Notes: generated by a model not told the origin, from the letters alone. DNA of 64,000 nucleotides from Flavobacterium sp. xlx-214 (GCF_013874595.1 NZ_CP059431.1:1736001-1800000); one strand, 5' to 3'; shown: positions 1 through 9,011, counted from the first letter of the stretch. Numbers and translations: made by a program.

Positions 1-1
1 T

Positions 2-31
2 GAAACAGAAGAATATGCTTATTTAAGTTAA
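2..31 (+). CDS. 3' end of a gene cut by the left window edge
   Basis: One open frame runs from the first bases to a TAA at 29-31 and encodes the tail ETEEYAYLS. It is followed at once by a rho-independent terminator, as expected for a real gene end. The protein cannot be identified from nine residues. In several flavobacteria a second glutamine synthetase lies beside the type III enzyme, so that is a guess worth testing, not a call. Confidence 0.4.
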   Translation, partial: ETEEYAYLS

Positions 32-33
32 AC

Positions 34-66
34 AAAAAAAGCAATCTAGAAATAGATTGCTTTTTT
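34..66. terminator. Bidirectional rho-independent terminator
   Basis: GCAATCTA-gaaa-TAGATTGC hairpin (8-bp stem, GAAA loop) flanked by an A run on the left and a T run on the right, between two convergent gene ends. Confidence 0.85.
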
Positions 67-76
67 GTACTTAATA

Positions 77-2266
77 TTATCTTGTAAACAATAACTCTCT
101 GTATTTAGTTAAGGTCCATAATTCATTATCAACCATTAATTCTAATTTATCGGCATGGTAACGAATTTCATCAAAATAAGGTTTTACGTTATTACAATAT
201 GCATGTGCCATAGCTTCAGCAGATGTTTGTGAATTAGCATCTTTACGAGCATCTTGCATTGCGTGAATTTTAGAGTTTAACTCGTTTACGTGCATTGAAA
301 TCTTCTTTAAAATTAAGATTTGTTCTGCAGCATATTGTTCAAAATCTTTCCCAAAAATTTCTTTTAATCCTTTAATGTTTTCAATCAATAAATTTTGATA
401 TCTAAACGCAGTAGGAATAATATGGTTACGAACAATATCACCTAAAACACGACCTTCAATTTGTACTTTTTTGCAGTATTCTTCTAATTCAATTTCGTAA
501 CGCGATTCAACCTCTGTATGATTCATCACGTTTAATTCACTAAATAAATCAAAAGCTTTTTGTGAAACCTTAGCTTTTAAAGCAGCTGGAGTTGTTTTGT
601 GGTTTGATAATCCGCGTTTTGCAGCTTCTTCTTCCCATTCTTTGCTATATCCATCACCTTCAAACAAAATATGCTTGGTTTCTTTAATGTACTCACGTAA
701 CACATTAAAAATAGCCTCATCTTTCTTTAAACCATCTTTTTCAACCAAAGTATCCACTTGTTTTCTGAAATCGATTAATTGTTTTGCAACAATTGTGTTT
801 AACGTAGTCATTGATGTAGCACAGTTAGCTGTAGAACCAACTGCACGGAACTCAAACTTATTACCTGTAAAAGCAAATGGCGATGTACGGTTACGATCGG
901 TATTATCTAACAAAACATCTGGAATTTTACCAACAACGTTTAATTTTAAATCGGTTTTTTCTTCAGGCGATAATTTTCCGTTAGAAACACCTTCTAATTC
1001 TTCTAAAACTTTGGTTAATTGTTGCCCAATGAAAATAGAAATAATTGCTGGTGGCGCTTCGTTTGCTCCTAAACGATGATCGTTTGATGCTGATGCAATA
1101 GAAGCTCTTAACAATTCTTCATATTCAGAAACCGCTTTTATGGTATTGATAAAGAAAGTTAAAAATTGTAAATTACTTGTTGGCGTTTTTCCAGGAGCTA
1201 ATAAATTAACACCTGTATCTGTTGCTAACGACCAGTTGTTGTGTTTACCAGAACCGTTAACGCCTTTAAATGGTTTTTCGTGAAATAATACTTTGAAATG
1301 ATGACGTTCTGCAACTTTTTGCATTACATCCATTAATAATGAGTTATGATCTACTGCTAAATTGGTTTCCTCAAAAATAGGCGCTAACTCAAATTGATTT
1401 GGAGCAACTTCGTTATGGCGTGTTTTTACAGGAATTCCTAACAACATGCATTCATTTTCTAAATCGCGCATGTAGTTTAAAACACGTGTTGGAATCGATC
1501 CAAAATAATGATCTTCTAATTGTTGTCCTTTTGCAGAAACGTGTCCTAATAATGTTCTACCTGTTTGTAAAATATCAGGACGTGATGCTGCTAAAGCATC
1601 ATCAATTAAGAAATATTCTTGCTCCCAACCTAAAGTAGGTGTTACTTTTTTTACGTTTTTGTCGAAGAATTTAGCCACTTCAGTAGCCGCTTCATCAATA
1701 GCAGACAATGCGCGTAACAAAGGTGCTTTGTTGTCTAAAGCTTCACCTGTATACGAAACAAAAACGGTAGGAATACATAAAGTAGTACCAAAAATGAAAG
1801 CTGGCGAAGTAGGATCCCAAGCAGAATACCCACGAGCTTCGAATGTATTACGAATACCTCCATTTGGAAAAGAAGAAGCATCTGGTTCTTGTTGAGATAG
1901 TGCTGTTCCTCCAAATTTCTCAACAGGATCTTCACCATCAAAAGAAGTTTCAAAGAAAGCATCGTGCTTTTCAGCAGTTGTTCCCGTTAAAGGCTGAAAC
2001 CAGTGTGTATAATGTGTAACACCTTTGCTCATAGCCCATTCTTTCATACCTAAAGCTACATAATCTGCAATTTTACGATCAATTTTTACACCATGATCAA
2101 TTGCTGAACGTACTGCTTTATACGCTTCTGATGTTAAATGTTGGCGCATTGCTTTATCATTAAAAACATTGCTACCAAAAATTTCTGATTTTTTACCTAA
2201 GTCCGCCACTTCAACTATTGGACGATTACTTGCTGCTTTTAAAGCTTCAAAACGAAAAGATGCCAT
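77..2266 (-). CDS. glnN: Glutamine synthetase type III
   Basis: ATP-dependent glutamate + ammonia to glutamine ligase of the large GSIII class, a cytosolic enzyme of nitrogen assimilation. The 729-residue length is that of GSIII (GSI and GSII are roughly 350-470). Visible landmarks are the N-terminal GSIII segment with the SSFPNGGIRNTFEARGY stretch near residues 131-147, the ligand-bearing GWEQEYFL near 213-220, KTRHNEVAPNQFE near 281-293 and the ATP/glutamate site NGSGKHNNWS near 337-346. The start ATG is preceded by a TAATTTTG -7-like box (2295-2302 on this strand), without a convincing -33 element. It is transcribed alone and ends at the shared terminator on its left. The call is very secure; the nitrogen control circuit cannot be read from the sequence. 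Confidence 0.97.
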   Translation of the reverse strand: MASFRFEALKAASNRPIVEVADLGKKSEIFGSNVFNDKAMRQHLTSEAYKAVRSAIDHGVKIDRKIADYVALGMKEWAMSKGVTHYTHWFQPLTGTTAEKHDAFFETSFDGEDPVEKFGGTALSQQEPDASSFPNGGIRNTFEARGYSAWDPTSPAFIFGTTLCIPTVFVSYTGEALDNKAPLLRALSAIDEAATEVAKFFDKNVKKVTPTLGWEQEYFLIDDALAASRPDILQTGRTLLGHVSAKGQQLEDHYFGSIPTRVLNYMRDLENECMLLGIPVKTRHNEVAPNQFELAPIFEETNLAVDHNSLLMDVMQKVAERHHFKVLFHEKPFKGVNGSGKHNNWSLATDTGVNLLAPGKTPTSNLQFLTFFINTIKAVSEYEELLRASIASASNDHRLGANEAPPAIISIFIGQQLTKVLEELEGVSNGKLSPEEKTDLKLNVVGKIPDVLLDNTDRNRTSPFAFTGNKFEFRAVGSTANCATSMTTLNTIVAKQLIDFRKQVDTLVEKDGLKKDEAIFNVLREYIKETKHILFEGDGYSKEWEEEAAKRGLSNHKTTPAALKAKVSQKAFDLFSELNVMNHTEVESRYEIELEEYCKKVQIEGRVLGDIVRNHIIPTAFRYQNLLIENIKGLKEIFGKDFEQYAAEQILILKKISMHVNELNSKIHAMQDARKDANSQTSAEAMAHAYCNNVKPYFDEIRYHADKLELMVDNELWTLTKYRELLFTR

Positions 2267-2327
2267 ATTACTTTCTTTGTATTGATTTACACAGCAAAAT
2301 TAAATAAAAAATCAATTCAAAATAAAA

Positions 2328-2351
2328 ACACCCCTAAAAATTTAGGGGTGT
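2328..2351 (-). terminator. Rho-independent terminator
   Basis: ACACCCCTAA/TTAGGGGTGT hairpin directly downstream of the 171-aa lipoprotein gene, with a T-rich tract following on the minus strand. It separates that gene from glnN. Confidence 0.8.
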
Positions 2352-2365
2352 ATGTAAAAATAGTA

Positions 2366-2881
2366 TTATTTTTTCTTTAACTGAAGTGTTTTAACAGGGG
2401 TGTTTTCTAAACCTAACGCTTTTATAGTGGCATTGTAATCACTATAATTCATTTTTTGTTGAAATCCGCCTGGCACTACAACAACTCTAAAAGTTTGACG
2501 GTATACAAATTCATTATACTCTGCATCAGACAATTCGTTCACTGGGAAATTAGCAGAGAAATAAACTTTCACATCGTAACGTGTAAAGTCGTAATCGTAT
2601 TTTACCATATCACTACCACCTAAAGGATAAGATACTGGAATTAATGTCCAAGAGTTTCCTTGCCAACGGTACACTAAAACATTATCACTATCATATAAAG
2701 GTGTTGTAAAATCCCAAGTAGCAGATAATGTATACGCATCTTCTTGCTTACTTAAAGTTTCATTTGGTAATTCAAAAACTTGAGAGTAGGTACCATTATC
2801 CTCATAATACTCATCAATTGTACAACTTTGTAATGTTGCAAATCCTGCCAACATAAATACAAGTAAAGCTATCTTTTTCAT
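2366..2881 (-). CDS. Putative lipoprotein, unknown function
   Basis: 171 residues starting with a lipoprotein signal (MKKIALLVFMLAGFATLQSC) whose presumed lipidated Cys is residue 20, so the product should be an envelope lipoprotein. The mature part is acidic at first and then looks like a beta-rich domain with many Tyr and Asp residues (NVLVYRWQGNSWTLIP, VKYDYDFTRYDVKVYF). I do not recognise a named family, although proteins of this shape are common in Flavobacteriia. It has its own terminator and no obvious operon partner; the transglycosylase gene upstream is 74 bp away in the same direction. Confidence 0.8.
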   Translation of the reverse strand: MKKIALLVFMLAGFATLQSCTIDEYYEDNGTYSQVFELPNETLSKQEDAYTLSATWDFTTPLYDSDNVLVYRWQGNSWTLIPVSYPLGGSDMVKYDYDFTRYDVKVYFSANFPVNELSDAEYNEFVYRQTFRVVVVPGGFQQKMNYSDYNATIKALGLENTPVKTLQLKKK

Positions 2882-2954
2882 AATATGTAATTTTAAAATG
2901 TTTGTAAATTTATTTTTATATTATGTTACATATCATATATCGTGCCAAGATTTG

Positions 2955-3857
2955 TTATTTTATTTTAAATCCCTCTGTAGGAATTTGAATATTGTAGGTT
3001 TTTCCTGTATATACAAGTAAGGATGTATCAATAAGCCACGGATTGTACAATTTTAAAAGCTTGTAATTTATACCTTGGTCTAATGCCCATTTTTGTAAAT
3101 CATCAATATTTGTAGAGACAGGAACTGTTTTAGTTTTAACAGGTTTGTAAAGTTCATCTTTAGAGAAAACAAATCCATATTTGTCTGAATTTTTCATGAT
3201 TTCTTTTAACGCTAAAATTCTAAAAACATAGCGCGAAGTTTCTTCATTCAAATACAAATCATAATAATCGGTCACTCCTTGAGCTGTTTGCTGACGCTCA
3301 ATTCCTGCCATTCCTCGGTTATAAGCAGCTGCAACTAATGTCCAATTTCCAAACTTAGTATAAGCTTTTTTTAAGTAAGAGCAAGCCGCTTCGGTAGCTT
3401 TTATAACATCGTAACGTTCGTCAACAGTACTGCTAACTTCTAAATTATATTCTTTTGCTGTTTCGGGCATAAATTGCCAAAAGCCTTTAGCACCAGCAGC
3501 TGATGTAGCATTTGTAAGTGAACTTTCAATTACACATAAGTACTTAAAATCATCAGGAATACCATTTTTTTTCAAAATAGGTTCAATGTCCGAAAAATAC
3601 CTATTGGCTCTTTTAATAATAAGCGTTGTGGCAGAATGTAAGTTGATATTCACGACCATTTCACGGTCTAATCGTTCTTTTACATCAATAATTTCAACGG
3701 GCACACGCTCTCCGCAAAAGTCTAAGTCTTTTAATGCATAATTTGTTGAACTGTTTTCTTTTACAGGTTCAGAATTAATAGGTTTAAATTGATAAAACAA
3801 GGAACTTGCACTAACAATTCCTATTAAGAAAATACTTTTTCTATAATTAATTTTCAT
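2955..3857 (-). CDS. Lytic transglycosylase (SLT/MltD-like, GH23)
   Basis: Cleaves peptidoglycan glycan strands in the periplasm. From the chosen ATG the protein has about 300 residues: an N-terminal membrane/signal segment (SIFLIGIVSASSLFY), then a GH23 SLT domain with the catalytic Glu in CVIESSL (about residue 111), GAKGFWQFMPETAKEY and AAAYNRG. The C-terminal part (NIDDLQKWALDQGINYKLLKLYNPW) resembles a degenerate LysM-type module. An upstream in-frame ATG at 3899 would overlap the preceding gene by 40 bp, while the ATG at 3857 starts 2 bp after that gene's stop and gives a normal signal peptide, so I use 3857. It is cotranscribed with the alpha/beta hydrolase upstream. Confidence 0.92.
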   Translation of the reverse strand: MKINYRKSIFLIGIVSASSLFYQFKPINSEPVKENSSTNYALKDLDFCGERVPVEIIDVKERLDREMVVNINLHSATTLIIKRANRYFSDIEPILKKNGIPDDFKYLCVIESSLTNATSAAGAKGFWQFMPETAKEYNLEVSSTVDERYDVIKATEAACSYLKKAYTKFGNWTLVAAAYNRGMAGIERQQTAQGVTDYYDLYLNEETSRYVFRILALKEIMKNSDKYGFVFSKDELYKPVKTKTVPVSTNIDDLQKWALDQGINYKLLKLYNPWLIDTSLLVYTGKTYNIQIPTEGFKIK

Positions 3858-3859
3858 AG

Positions 3860-4513
3860 CTATTTTTCTAAAATTTCTTCTAATTTTTTGTTGATCCACT
3901 TGGCATTAACTAAGACCATAATGTGAGTTCCATTTTCTAAAAAGTAGGCGTTTTCTACCTTTTTTGCAGGAAAAATATGATCTTTTGTGCCATGTAAATG
4001 AAAAACGTTTTCAACAGGATTTTTATTTTCCCATATAATAACATTTTTAAAAGCCCAATCTAAATAATTTTTTGACCGAACAGATAAGTACTTTTGATAC
4101 ATATCAATACGGTGTTTTATTTTTTTTGAATATACTACTTTTTTGGTAACGTTCTCAATTAAATTTACATACGATGTTGGAAAAAAATGATACAACCTCC
4201 ATTTTCTTGCCCAAAATATTCTTGAAGGAAATTCAGACGGACTTTTTACACTTGAAATTATAATAACTTTTTCAACTTTAATCAATTTTGCTAATTCCTG
4301 AACAATTATTCCACCAAAAGATACACCTATCAAAATAGGGTTTTCATGTTTAATGATGGAGAGTAATCTAGTACAGTAAGTAGTTAAGCTTTCTTTTTTA
4401 TCGGGCTCTAACCATTCAATAAAATGTAATTGGTATTTTTCTTTGTCTAATTTAATATTTTCAAAAATTTGACAATTTGCAGCCATACCAGGCATTAGAT
4501 ATATATTTTTCAC
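3860..4513 (-). CDS. Alpha/beta hydrolase
   Basis: 217-residue cytosolic alpha/beta-hydrolase fold protein. The nucleophile elbow GVSFGG puts Ser at residue 65; the acid is probably Asp178 in HGTKDHIFP and the base His197 in NGTHIMV. The N-terminal strand YLMPGMAANCQIF replaces the usual HG oxyanion motif. Substrate unknown; thioesterases and carboxylesterases share this build. It ends 2 bp before the transglycosylase start, implying one transcript. No lid domain of note is present, so the enzyme is short for the superfamily. Confidence 0.85.
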   Translation of the reverse strand: MKNIYLMPGMAANCQIFENIKLDKEKYQLHFIEWLEPDKKESLTTYCTRLLSIIKHENPILIGVSFGGIIVQELAKLIKVEKVIIISSVKSPSEFPSRIFWARKWRLYHFFPTSYVNLIENVTKKVVYSKKIKHRIDMYQKYLSVRSKNYLDWAFKNVIIWENKNPVENVFHLHGTKDHIFPAKKVENAYFLENGTHIMVLVNAKWINKKLEEILEK

Positions 4514-4697
4514 GTGACTCTAACTATTGGTTACTAGATATTTTTGCATTATTGAAAATAATTTGTTTATTTTGCAATTAATGTAATTAAGAAATTAAGG
4601 TTTAATTTTTAATAATGCTTTTTTTGTTATTGTTTATTAATGATGTCATTTCTTAAAATTGGGTAATTTACTATAAAAGTAGAAAAAAATTGTATTT

Positions 4698-4979
4698 ATG
4701 GAATTTAAAAACAACGAATTGTTAAGACAATTTGAATGTAGATGTGGCGAACGATTTGTAATTATTGAATATTCTATTCAAGAGCGCAAACTTTTTTTAA
4801 CTAAGTTAAATCCTAATGGTTGCGATGACGAGGTGTTAATTAATAATTTTATCAGAAGTATTTTAGATAAAGCCGAAGAAAAGAGATTAAGAGTTGTACC
4901 TGTAAGTAGTGCTATTGTAGCTTTCTTTAAGAAAAATCCAAGTTACCGTGAATTATTAGCGGCAGGTATCAAAATATAA
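4698..4979 (+). CDS. Small GNAT-like N-acetyltransferase (YjdJ type)
   Basis: 93 residues. The pattern RFVIIEYSI...LFLTKLNPNG...NNFIRSILDKAEEKRLRVVPVSSAIVAFFKKNPSYREL matches the minimal acetyltransferase family of about 90-100 residues (YjdJ-like): two strands, then an acetyl-CoA-binding helix and the VVPVSSAIVAFFKK segment, where family members usually read CP.C.....K. The Cys residues of that motif are absent here, so catalytic competence is uncertain. Single gene, with its own terminator downstream and an AT-rich 180-bp region upstream. Confidence 0.7.
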   Translation: MEFKNNELLRQFECRCGERFVIIEYSIQERKLFLTKLNPNGCDDEVLINNFIRSILDKAEEKRLRVVPVSSAIVAFFKKNPSYRELLAAGIKI

Positions 4980-5010
4980 ATAAAACCAACAACCAAAACT
5001 ATAAAAACGA

Positions 5011-5041
5011 AAAACGTGCTTTAATTTAAAGCACGTTTTTT
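5011..5041. terminator. Bidirectional rho-independent terminator
   Basis: AAAACGTGCTTT-aattt-AAAGCACGTTTT, a 12-bp stem between the convergent small acetyltransferase and rmuC genes, with T runs on both strands. Confidence 0.9.
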
Positions 5042-5043
5042 AA

Positions 5044-6351
5044 TTATTTGTCAGTTGAAAGCATGTTTTTAGGACTAATCCCAAATTTTAATAATTGATT
5101 GGTTTGATTTAATACATTGCCTTTACCTTCTTTTAATTGATTTTGCGCTTTGTTGTAATTATCCTGAAGTTGTTCTATTTGTTTTCCAACTTGGTCAAAT
5201 GTTTTGCTAAAAAGGACCATTTTATCGTACATTCTTTCGGCTTGTTTAACAATTTTTTCTGCCGATTTGTCTTGCTTATCTCTATTCCATAAATCAACAA
5301 TAAGCTTTAAACAGGCAATTAAATTAGTTGGACTTATTAATAAAATGCGTTTTTTATAGGCATCATTCCATAAATTAGTATCATTTTGCATTGCTAATAA
5401 ATATGCGGGTTCAATAGGTACAAAAAGCATTGTGAAATCTAAACCGTTTACTTGTTTGTGATAATCTTTAGCACTTAAATCGTCAATATGAAAACGGATT
5501 GCTTTTAAATGATTTGCTAAATGTATTTTTTGTTCATCTGCATTTTCAACCGTGCAAAATTGTTCATAAGCATTTAAAGAAACTTTTGAGTCAATGATAA
5601 TTGATCTATTATTGGGTAAATCAACAATAATATCTGGTCGCAAATTTTTTCCTTCATTGGTAACCAAATTGCTTTGTACTCTGTATTCTCGATCCTTAAT
5701 TAAGCCCGATTTTTGTAAAATGCTTTCCAAAATCATTTCGCCCCAATCGCCTTGTTTTTTATGACTATTCTTTAATGCATTAGCCAAATTATTGGCTTCA
5801 GTACTAATTTTTGTGGTTTGATTCATCAGTTCTTTTATACGTTCATCTAACGAAAATCGAATTTTGGATTCTTTATCATAAGTATCTTCTACCTGCTTTT
5901 TAAACTGATGAATATTTTCGTTTAAAGGTTTTAAAATAGCTTCAATATTTAGTTGGTTTACTTGAGTAAATTTGCTTGATTTTTCTTCTAACAATTTCTG
6001 AGCAATATTTTCAAACTGTAAAGTAGTATTTTCATGCATCTTTTTTAATTCATTTTGTTGAAATATCAATTTGTCTTCTAAAGCATTATTTTTTCCATCT
6101 AAATGTAATTTTTCTTTTAATAAAGCGTCATTTTTATCATTTGAAACGATTAAATTATTTTTCAATTCAATGTTTAGTTGAGATGATAATTCAAGCCGAG
6201 TTGCAATTTCTTGTCGTTCTAAAATTAATTGACTATATTGTTGTTGAAGGTTATCTAATACTTTTTTAGTAGTATTTACCTTTATAACATAATAAATTAC
6301 AATACTTAAAAGCAAAATGATGATAATTATAAAAAATGAAATTGATGACAT
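5044..6351 (-). CDS. rmuC: RmuC-family DNA recombination protein
   Basis: 435 residues. RmuC proteins carry a nuclease-like fold and limit recombination between inverted repeats; the mechanism is not settled. Here residues about 3-24 form an N-terminal membrane anchor, about 30-175 a long coiled coil (Gln/Glu/Lys/Leu rich), and about 180-420 the conserved RmuC domain with GDWGEMILESILQKSGL, RPDIIVDLPNNRSIIIDSKVSL (PD-(D/E)xK-like core), and FTMLFVPIEPAYL. The length is typical. It is monocistronic, convergent with the acetyltransferase and divergent from an outer-membrane protein gene; the shared 144-bp upstream region holds an 18-bp palindrome. Confidence 0.95.
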   Translation of the reverse strand: MSSISFFIIIIILLLSIVIYYVIKVNTTKKVLDNLQQQYSQLILERQEIATRLELSSQLNIELKNNLIVSNDKNDALLKEKLHLDGKNNALEDKLIFQQNELKKMHENTTLQFENIAQKLLEEKSSKFTQVNQLNIEAILKPLNENIHQFKKQVEDTYDKESKIRFSLDERIKELMNQTTKISTEANNLANALKNSHKKQGDWGEMILESILQKSGLIKDREYRVQSNLVTNEGKNLRPDIIVDLPNNRSIIIDSKVSLNAYEQFCTVENADEQKIHLANHLKAIRFHIDDLSAKDYHKQVNGLDFTMLFVPIEPAYLLAMQNDTNLWNDAYKKRILLISPTNLIACLKLIVDLWNRDKQDKSAEKIVKQAERMYDKMVLFSKTFDQVGKQIEQLQDNYNKAQNQLKEGKGNVLNQTNQLLKFGISPKNMLSTDK

Positions 6352-6425
6352 AAATAGAGATTTTTAGTAAAAATACTTTAACACAGCGACAATTAATGAC
6401 GATTTTAAAAATAAATGATTCGTAA

Positions 6426-6443
6426 ATACCTAAATTTAGGTAT
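6426..6443. promoter_or_regulatory. 18-bp perfect palindrome between divergent genes
   Basis: ATACCTAAATTTAGGTAT lies between rmuC and the 164-aa outer-membrane protein gene. A dyad of this size in a divergent promoter region is a candidate operator; there is no T tract to suggest a terminator. Confidence 0.4.
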
Positions 6444-6495
6444 GGTTAAGTAATATATTCTTAGTAAATTAGCTAAAAAATAAAAGCTTAATGTT

Positions 6496-6990
6496 ATGAA
6501 AAAAGTATTAGTATTAGCAGCATTAGTGTTGGGGTTGAATACATATGCCCAAGACTATAAAAACTCTATTGGTATCCGTTTAGGATCAGGTTATTATGAT
6601 TTAGTAAGTGCTTCTTACAAAACATTTATTACCCAGCCAGGAGCTTTAGAATTTAATTTAGGTATAAAACCTAGTTCACATTATAATTATGATTGGACGA
6701 GCGTTTCAGTATCGGGTGCTTATCAACACCATTTTCCAATTGGAAATATTGATGGTTTTAAATGGTATGTTGGTGGTGGTTTAGTAGCCTCAAATAGTTT
6801 TTCTGATTATGATAACTATTCTGGTTTTAGTTTAGGTATCTTTCCTACGGGTGGTGTAGATTTTAAACTTAAAAATGCTCCTTTTGCATTTTCAGTAGAT
6901 GTAAGACCAACTATACATGTTGTAGAAGGTTTTGATTATTATAATGGATTTTACTTTAATGGGGGTGTAACTGCACGTTATACTTTTTAA
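6496..6990 (+). CDS. Small outer-membrane beta-barrel protein
   Basis: 164 residues with a clear signal peptide (MKKVLVLAALVLGLNTYAQ, cleaved before D20). The mature part is an alternating amphipathic beta pattern with aromatic girdle residues (GIRLGSGYYDLVSASYKTF, SVSGAYQHHFPIG, WYVGGGLVASNSF) and ends in the aromatic-terminated strand ...GGVTARYTF, typical of outer-membrane barrels. At this size 6-8 strands are likely. No binding function can be inferred. Own terminator downstream. Confidence 0.8.
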   Translation: MKKVLVLAALVLGLNTYAQDYKNSIGIRLGSGYYDLVSASYKTFITQPGALEFNLGIKPSSHYNYDWTSVSVSGAYQHHFPIGNIDGFKWYVGGGLVASNSFSDYDNYSGFSLGIFPTGGVDFKLKNAPFAFSVDVRPTIHVVEGFDYYNGFYFNGGVTARYTF

Positions 6991-7010
6991 TAATATATGA
7001 TATGTTAATA

Positions 7011-7039
7011 AAAGGTTGCTTAATTTAAGCAACCTTTTT
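7011..7039 (+). terminator. Rho-independent terminator
   Basis: AAAGGTTGCTTA-att-TAAGCAACCTTT followed by TTATTTT, 20 bp after the outer-membrane protein gene. Confidence 0.9.
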
Positions 7040-7111
7040 ATTTTGAAAACTAATTTTAACAAAAAAATTTGGTAATCGTTTTATTTTTTATATATTTCGA
7101 AAAAATAAACT

Positions 7112-7498
7112 ATGAAAACAAAATTTGACAAAGAATACCCTATAAATGCTTCACCACAGTTGCTGTTTCAGTATATTTCAAGCCCTTCTGGGTTAACTGA
7201 ATGGTTTGCTGATAATGTAAATTCAAGAGGTGAAATCTTTACATTTATATGGGATGGAAGTGAAGAGAAAGCGAAGTTGGTTGCTAATAAAACCGAAGAA
7301 AAAATTAAATTTCGTTGGTTAGATGAAAATGAAAAGGATACAGAATACTATTTTGAATTAAAAATTGTTCTAGATGAACTTACCAAAGATGTAACATTGG
7401 TTGTTACCGATTTTGCTGAAGAAGATGATTTAAAAGACCATCAACAGTTGTGGGATAATCAAATTGCCGACTTAAAAAAGATTTTAGGTTCTGCTTAA
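7112..7498 (+). CDS. START-like domain protein (Bacteroidota family)
   Basis: 128 residues matching the SRPBCC/START-like fold: KFDKEYPINASPQLLFQYISSPSGLTEWFADNV at the N-terminus, FIWDGSEEKAKLV and KFRWLDE strands in the middle, and the long C-terminal helix (QLWDNQIADLKKIL) that closes the hydrophobic pocket. Such proteins bind small hydrophobic ligands; no ligand is known for this family. It lies 47 bp upstream of the class IV aminotransferase gene in the same direction and may be cotranscribed. Confidence 0.85.
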   Translation: MKTKFDKEYPINASPQLLFQYISSPSGLTEWFADNVNSRGEIFTFIWDGSEEKAKLVANKTEEKIKFRWLDENEKDTEYYFELKIVLDELTKDVTLVVTDFAEEDDLKDHQQLWDNQIADLKKILGSA

Positions 7499-7545
7499 TT
7501 AATGGGAAAGCCTTATATTTGCTCTGAATTTTCAGAGCTTTTTTT

Positions 7546-8382
7546 ATGATTAATTTCAACGGTACCTTAGTATCTCATTCAAACGAAAATATTGAAAAAA
7601 ATAGAGGTTTTTTATACGGCGATGCCGTTTTTGAAACACTTAAAATATTCGAAAATAAAATTCTTTTTTCAGAAGACCATTATTTTAGACTTATGGCTTC
7701 TATGCGTATTCTAAGAATGGAAATTCCTATGGAGTTTAATTTAGAATTCATGGAAAACGAAATTTTAAAACTAACCAATCATCTAAATTTAAGTCATGCA
7801 CGTGTTAGGCTTACCGTTTTTAGAACAGGAACGGGTAGGTATTTACCTAAGCAGCGCACAACTGGTTTTTTAATTACAGCAGAGAGCACTCAAAACATGT
7901 ATGCTATTTCTGAAGGTAAATATGAAATTGAGATTTATAAAGATTTTCATATCAGTAAAAATTTGCTAAATACGCTAAAAACAACCAATCGTTTGGTAAA
8001 TATTACAGCTAGTATTTTTGCTGAGGAAAATAGTTACGAAAATTGCTTGTTGATTAATGAGGATAAAAATATTATTGAAGCTATTAACGGAAATGTTTTT
8101 GTTGTTAAAGATCAAACAATTGTTACACCACCTGTATCTGATGGTTGCATTAATGGTATTCTAAGAAAAAAACTTATCGATATTATTGTAAAGGATGCTT
8201 CTTATACTTTTGAAGAACGTTCAATTTCACCTTTTGAATTGCAAAAAGCCGATGAGATTTTCATAACCAATTGTATACAAGGAATTCAATCGGTTACAAA
8301 ATACCGCAAAAAAGATTTTACAAATGAAATTGCATCTAAGCTTTTAGTAAAATTGAACGCTCAAATTCGATTTAATTCATAA
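7546..8382 (+). CDS. PLP-dependent aminotransferase class IV
   Basis: 278 residues of the fold-type IV PLP family (branched-chain aminotransferase, D-amino acid aminotransferase, aminodeoxychorismate lyase). Visible are the N-terminal GFLYGDAVFETLKIF, HYFRLMASMRIL, the probable PLP lysine in NLLNTLKTTNRLVNI (about residue 148), the glutamate region IIEAINGNVFVVK and the cofactor-phosphate loop SDGCINGILRKKL. The substrate cannot be decided; aminodeoxychorismate lyase (folate branch) or IlvE-like activity are both possible. Its last 11 bp overlap yqgE convergently. Confidence 0.88.
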   Translation: MINFNGTLVSHSNENIEKNRGFLYGDAVFETLKIFENKILFSEDHYFRLMASMRILRMEIPMEFNLEFMENEILKLTNHLNLSHARVRLTVFRTGTGRYLPKQRTTGFLITAESTQNMYAISEGKYEIEIYKDFHISKNLLNTLKTTNRLVNITASIFAEENSYENCLLINEDKNIIEAINGNVFVVKDQTIVTPPVSDGCINGILRKKLIDIIVKDASYTFEERSISPFELQKADEIFITNCIQGIQSVTKYRKKDFTNEIASKLLVKLNAQIRFNS

Positions 8383-8932
8383 CAGGATCTTCTGGTGCAT
8401 TGGCCCAGATAATAAATTCATCTCCTAACTCAATCATTAACTCTTTCCATAATTTGGAAGGAGTTTTTTCTAATAAATGATTGGTAAATTGGTTTTCTAC
8501 ACAAGTCCAAGAGTTTTTTTCAATTTCTTCATCTAACTGACCATCTTCCCAACCTGAATATCCTAAAAAGAAACGAACTTCTTTTTGTGTTACCTTGTTT
8601 TCTTTTAAAAGATCAAAAAGTACTTCATAATCGCCTCCCCAAAAAATACCGTCTTTAATTTCAATACTATTTGGAATTAAAAGAGGAATGGTGTGTATAA
8701 AATACAAATTGTCTTGTTCTACTGGGCCGCCACTATAAATTCTGAAATTAATAAAGGCATCAGGAACAATATCTTGCAAAGAAATGTCTAATGGTCTATT
8801 AAGAATAAAACCAATGCTGCCTTTTGGGTTGTGTTCTGCTAATAATAAAACGCTTCTACTAAAAGCAGAGTCTATTAATATAGAAGGATCTGATATTAAC
8901 AGTTTTCCTTTTGATGGTTTTAACTGTTTCAT
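8372..8932 (-). CDS. yqgE: YqgE/AlgH family protein
   Basis: 186 residues, standard length for this family of unknown biochemistry. The signature GKLLISDPSI...FSRSVLLLAEHNPKGSIGFILNRP (residues about 9-47) and the central RIYSGGPVEQDNLYFIH and FLGYSGWEDGQLDEEI segments are intact. Cytosolic. It is located between hup and the convergent aminotransferase; nothing in the context gives a function. Confidence 0.93.
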   Translation of the reverse strand: MKQLKPSKGKLLISDPSILIDSAFSRSVLLLAEHNPKGSIGFILNRPLDISLQDIVPDAFINFRIYSGGPVEQDNLYFIHTIPLLIPNSIEIKDGIFWGGDYEVLFDLLKENKVTQKEVRFFLGYSGWEDGQLDEEIEKNSWTCVENQFTNHLLEKTPSKLWKELMIELGDEFIIWANAPEDPVMN

Positions 8933-8964
8933 AACTTTTTTTAATTAAAAGTAAAAAAAAATAT

Positions 8965-8994
8965 AAAAAAAACCACGCATTTGCGTGGTTTTAT
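8965..8994 (-). terminator. Rho-independent terminator of hup
   Basis: AACCACGCA-tt-TGCGTGGTT stem followed on the minus strand by a long T run, 20 bp after the HU gene. Confidence 0.9.
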
Positions 8995-9011
8995 TATCAT
9001 AAAAAAGAAAA

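Noticed and set aside
597..2071. Several plus-strand open frames (60-160 codons) opposite glnN
   Set aside because: They lie inside the conserved glutamine synthetase gene, show no family pattern and have no promoter of their own.
3858..3899. Earlier ATG for the lytic transglycosylase
   Set aside because: It overlaps the hydrolase gene by 40 bp and puts charged residues ahead of the signal segment.
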